DNA of 64,000 bases from Mycolicibacterium crocinum. Its GTDB lineage: Bacteria > Actinomycetota > Actinomycetes > Mycobacteriales > Mycobacteriaceae. Position 1 is the stretch's first letter. Every line of letters begins with the position of its first letter. The notes beneath the pieces were generated by a model. The model saw only the letters and a program-made list of their open reading frames with translations, ran no database searches and was not told the DNA's origin. Made by a program: the position numbers and the translations under genes. Below are positions 61,444 to 64,000 of the stretch, one piece after another. The DNA lies in assembly GCF_022370635.2 (NCBI RefSeq), contig NZ_CP092362.2, forward strand, positions 4,712,001 to 4,776,000, given 5' to 3'.

Positions 61444-62754
61444 ATGGACAACGTGACCGACACCGCCACCACCACGGCTGCCCGCAACCACGCCATGGAC
61501 CTGTACCGCGCGGGTGCCCTGGCGTTCGTCGTCATCGGGCATTGGATCCTGGCGTCGCTGACCTACTCCGACGGAGCGTTCTGGCGGGACAATCCGCTCG
61601 TCGACATGCCGTGGACCCAATGGCTCACCTGGATCTTCCAAGTCGTTCCGGTGTTCTTCGTCGTGGCCGGCTACGCCAGCGCGGGGTCGTGGAGTCATCG
61701 TGACGCGGGCGAGTCCCGGCAGGCCTGGCTGCGACGGCGGCTGGTCAGGCCGATCGGGCCGACGGCGGTCTACATCGTCTTCGCGTTGCTGGTGGTGGCG
61801 GTCCTGAGCCGTGTCGGGGTGGCCGGCTCCGAGTTGGACTTCGGTGCGTGGGCGGTAGCCATGCATCTGTGGTTCCTGGGCATCTACGTGCTGGTCGTCG
61901 CGCTGACGCCGCTGGCGGTGGCCGCACACCGGCGCTGGGGCAAGTGGGTGCCGTTCGCTATGACGGTCGCAGTGGCGGTGCTCGACGTGGCGACCCTGGG
62001 CGCCCACCTGCCCTACGTCGGGTGGCTGAACTATCTGTTGGTGTGGGCGGTGTTCTATCAACTCGGGATTGCCTGGCAGGACGGCACTCTGTGCCGGCGC
62101 GCGGCGATCGCGCTGGCGGTGCTGTCGGCGATCGTGGTGGTCGCACTGGTCACCGTCGGGCCCTACCCGGTCAGCATGATCGGCGTCGCGGGCGCAACCG
62201 TGAACAACACCGGTCCGCCCAACCTCGCCCTCCTGGGGCTCGGCGGCGCGCAGGCCGGCGTGGCCCTGGCGCTGGCACCCACGGTGAATCGATTGGTGAA
62301 ATCTGCTCGTACTCAACGAGTGCTGGCGATCGCCAACGACAACGTGATGGCGCTCTATCTGTGGCACATGGTTCCGGTGGTGATCGTCGCGCTCGCGGGG
62401 TATCCGACCGGGCTGCTGCCGCAGCCCACGCTCGGTTCGGCGGCCTGGTGGTGGTTCCGGCTGGAGTGGGTCGCGATCCTGGCCGTCGTCGCGGCCGTGG
62501 AACTGGTGCTGTTGTGGTGGGGTCGCAGGTTGTTCTCGGCGCCGCTGCCCACGGTTGGAGTCGCCATCCCGCCATGGCTCGGCGAAGTGCTGCTGTTCGC
62601 GGGCACCGTGACCATCGCGGCGACGATCACCGTGTTCGCGACGCTCGGCTTCGCCCCGGCCGGGCGGTTCCCCATCGCAGCCGGTGTGGGGTTCGCCGTC
62701 GGCGTCGCCCTGGTGGCGCTGGCGCCGGTCAGTATGCGTCGAAACCGAGTTTGA
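61444..62754 (+). CDS. Acyltransferase-3-like membrane protein
   Basis: This 436-residue membrane protein has about ten helices. It has acyltransferase-3 (OafA/YrhL) features: RNHAMDLYRAGALAFVVIGHWIL at the start, with the catalytic-type His in GHW, WLRRRLVRPIGPTAVY, and a conserved helix pattern. It could O-acetylate or acylate a cell-envelope glycan or lipid. The start is ATG 61444, 20 bp after the previous gene. Its 3' end overlaps the convergent TauE-like gene by 26 bp. Substrate is not known. Confidence 0.85.
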   Translation: MDNVTDTATTTAARNHAMDLYRAGALAFVVIGHWILASLTYSDGAFWRDNPLVDMPWTQWLTWIFQVVPVFFVVAGYASAGSWSHRDAGESRQAWLRRRLVRPIGPTAVYIVFALLVVAVLSRVGVAGSELDFGAWAVAMHLWFLGIYVLVVALTPLAVAAHRRWGKWVPFAMTVAVAVLDVATLGAHLPYVGWLNYLLVWAVFYQLGIAWQDGTLCRRAAIALAVLSAIVVVALVTVGPYPVSMIGVAGATVNNTGPPNLALLGLGGAQAGVALALAPTVNRLVKSARTQRVLAIANDNVMALYLWHMVPVVIVALAGYPTGLLPQPTLGSAAWWWFRLEWVAILAVVAAVELVLLWWGRRLFSAPLPTVGVAIPPWLGEVLLFAGTVTIAATITVFATLGFAPAGRFPIAAGVGFAVGVALVALAPVSMRRNRV

Positions 62755-63451
62755 CCGCCAGCACCAGCCCGGCCACACCGATGAGGATCCGCAGCGGGGT
62801 GCCCGGCGCATGCCGGACGATGATGGGGCCCAGCCGGGATCCGATCAGGCAGCCCGCACCCAGCGGGACCACCGCCAGCCAGTGCACTGGCGCGAATACC
62901 GCGAACACCACTGCGGCAACGCAGTTCGCGAGCCCGAGCAGGATGTTCTTGGCGGCGTTGGCGTGGGCCAGGCTGTCGGCTCCGGCGTTGAGCAACAGGG
63001 CCAGGAACAGCACGCCGGCGGCGGCGCCGAAATAGCCGCCGTAGAGGGCGATTCCGAAGATGGCGAGCGCCTCGGCCACCACCACGGCCCGCCGGCGCCG
63101 ACCCGGATGCGGTGTGCCGCGCGGTGCGACGATCGCCACCGACGACAGCCCCAGCAGAATCGGCACCACCTTCTCGAAGGAGTCCGCCGGCGTGGTCAGC
63201 AGAAGTGCCGCGCCGGCGGCGCCGCCGGCAATCGTCACCGGCGCCATGCGCGCGATGAAGCGGCCCTGACCGACCAGTTCGGGTCGCGATCCCCACGCCG
63301 AGCCGACGCCGTTGAACACCAGGGCCACCGTGTTGGTCACGTTCGCCGTCACCGGCGGAAGCCCCACTGCCAGCAGGGCCGGATAGGTGGCCACCGATGC
63401 CAGGCCGGCGATGCTGCCCGTCAAACCCCCGAGCACACCGGCGATCAGCAA
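62729..63451 (-). CDS. TauE/SafE-family (sulfite exporter-like) membrane protein
   Basis: This is a membrane protein of about 240 residues with seven or eight helices. It has the TauE/SafE pattern: AGVLGGLTGSIAGLASVATYPALLAVGLPPVTANVTNTVAL and the second-half repeat GGYFGAAAGVLFLALLLNAGADSLAHANAAKNIL. It is probably an exporter of sulfur-containing anions or organic acids. The start is uncertain: TTG 63451 is the first standard start, but CTG 63475 has GAGGAAGG about 8 nt upstream. The gene lies 38 bp after the proline dehydrogenase stop, on the same strand. Confidence 0.85.
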   Translation of the reverse strand: MLIAGVLGGLTGSIAGLASVATYPALLAVGLPPVTANVTNTVALVFNGVGSAWGSRPELVGQGRFIARMAPVTIAGGAAGAALLLTTPADSFEKVVPILLGLSSVAIVAPRGTPHPGRRRRAVVVAEALAIFGIALYGGYFGAAAGVLFLALLLNAGADSLAHANAAKNILLGLANCVAAVVFAVFAPVHWLAVVPLGAGCLIGSRLGPIIVRHAPGTPLRILIGVAGLVLAVKLGFDAY

Positions 63452-63489
63452 GGTGACGGCGTCCAGTGCGCTCAGGTGCGAGCCTTCCT

Positions 63490-64000
63490 CTAGCGATGTG
63501 TCAGTGCCCGCAGGAAGAAGATCAGGTTGGCGGGGCGTTCGGCAAGTCGGCGCACGAAGTACCCGTACCACTGCGTGCCGAACGGAACGTACACCCGAAC
63601 CCGGTTGCCCGCGACGGCCAGCCGGCGCTGCTCGTCGTCGCGAATACCGTAGAGCATCTGGTATTCGAATCGATCTGCGCCTCGGCCGAATTCGCGCGCC
63701 ATCTCCCCGGCCGCGGTGATCACCACGGGATCGTGCGAGGCGACCATCGGATACCCGGCGCCCGCCATCAGCGTGCGCAGGCATCGCAGGTAGGACTCGG
63801 TGACCTCACCGGCGTCGCGGTAAGCCACCGACGCCGGCTCGTCGTAGGCGCCCTTGCACAACCGGATCCGCGCACCGGCCGCCGCGAACTCGGCACAGTC
63901 GACCTCGCTGCGCTTGAGGTAGGCCTGCAGAACCGTTCCCAGCCAATCGAACTCGGTGCGCAACTCCCGCACGGTCGCCAACGTCGAGTCGGTGGTGGTG
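63490..64000 (-). CDS. Proline dehydrogenase, C-terminal part (partial)
   Basis: The last 170 residues of a proline dehydrogenase (FAD-dependent PRODH barrel), which oxidises proline to pyrroline-5-carboxylate, are present. The 5' end lies beyond the right edge. Features are VLQAYLKRSEVDC, RLCKGAYDEPASVAYRD, VASHDPVVI, FEYQMLYGIRDDEQ and the terminal VRVYVPFGTQWYGYFVRRLAERPANL, which carry FAD and substrate contacts. It resembles the stand-alone PutB form. An internal TTG codon at 63981 is not the start, since the frame continues to the edge. Confidence 0.93.
   Translation of the reverse strand, partial: TTTDSTLATVRELRTEFDWLGTVLQAYLKRSEVDCAEFAAAGARIRLCKGAYDEPASVAYRDAGEVTESYLRCLRTLMAGAGYPMVASHDPVVITAAGEMAREFGRGADRFEYQMLYGIRDDEQRRLAVAGNRVRVYVPFGTQWYGYFVRRLAERPANLIFFLRALTHR

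Overview
The window is a high-GC actinobacterial chromosome segment. It reads as a mycobacterium, most likely a rapidly growing Mycolicibacterium. Gene content and order match the Mycobacterium tuberculosis block from about Rv1193 (fadD36) to Rv1250, mostly in inverted orientation. No rRNA, tRNA, CRISPR array, prophage or insertion sequence was recognised. Coding density is high and no gene-free stretch exceeds about 200 bp.

Layout. 1-3181: tail of an unknown gene, then a short-chain dehydrogenase, a Baeyer-Villiger-type monooxygenase and a hormone-sensitive-lipase-type esterase, which could together oxidise and cleave an alcohol or ketone. 3220-9746: a hypothetical gene, an SDR, a secreted DUF4232 protein, two drug-efflux MFS transporters and, between them, a baeRF2/eRF1-like protein. 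9886-14553: a membrane protein and kgd (2-oxoglutarate decarboxylase/dehydrogenase). 14643-19830: DUF732 protein, SDR, lpqZ, a short malic enzyme, corA behind a structured leader, and a SUFU-domain gene coupled to sugC. 19827-24863: the trehalose-recycling ABC operon lpqY-sugA-sugB-sugC and a small membrane protein.

25016-33920: two proline-rich DUF4190 proteins, a CitE-like lyase, a channel-less MgtE_N/CBS protein coupled to a DUF1003 membrane protein, a secreted transglycosylase with a CRP-like site, mrp, then tatB, htrA, rseA and sigE (the envelope-stress locus). 35057-39631: O-methyltransferase, then TetR, ABC ATPase, ABC permease and an ICMT-like methyltransferase. 39702-43103: a small SnoaL-like protein, a second TetR, an FNO-like reductase sharing an upstream motif, DUF4126, and a beta-propeller lipoprotein whose signal peptide is out of frame. 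43100-51364: glgC and glgM (divergent), DUF3117, tag, a DivIVA-like protein, gpgS, folP2, fadD6 and a LOG-type hydrolase. 51436-64000: an ATPase with TPR-like C-terminus, dapE/dapD (divergent), a secreted protein with YadA-like repeats, a malQ-type gene, VOC protein, fadD36, Nudix hydrolase, secreted and membrane proteins, and the C-terminal end of proline dehydrogenase.

Themes. Glucan and trehalose metabolism recurs: LpqY-SugABC recovers trehalose, GlgC and GlgM make maltose-1-phosphate for alpha-glucan, GpgS starts methylglucose lipopolysaccharide, and MalQ rearranges glucans. Many start codons have a TANNNT hexamer 6-8 nt upstream and no Shine-Dalgarno sequence, which predicts leaderless transcripts. 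Four convergent gene pairs overlap by exactly four bases at their stop codons. Two other convergent junctions carry palindromes flanked by 9-10 bp direct repeats.
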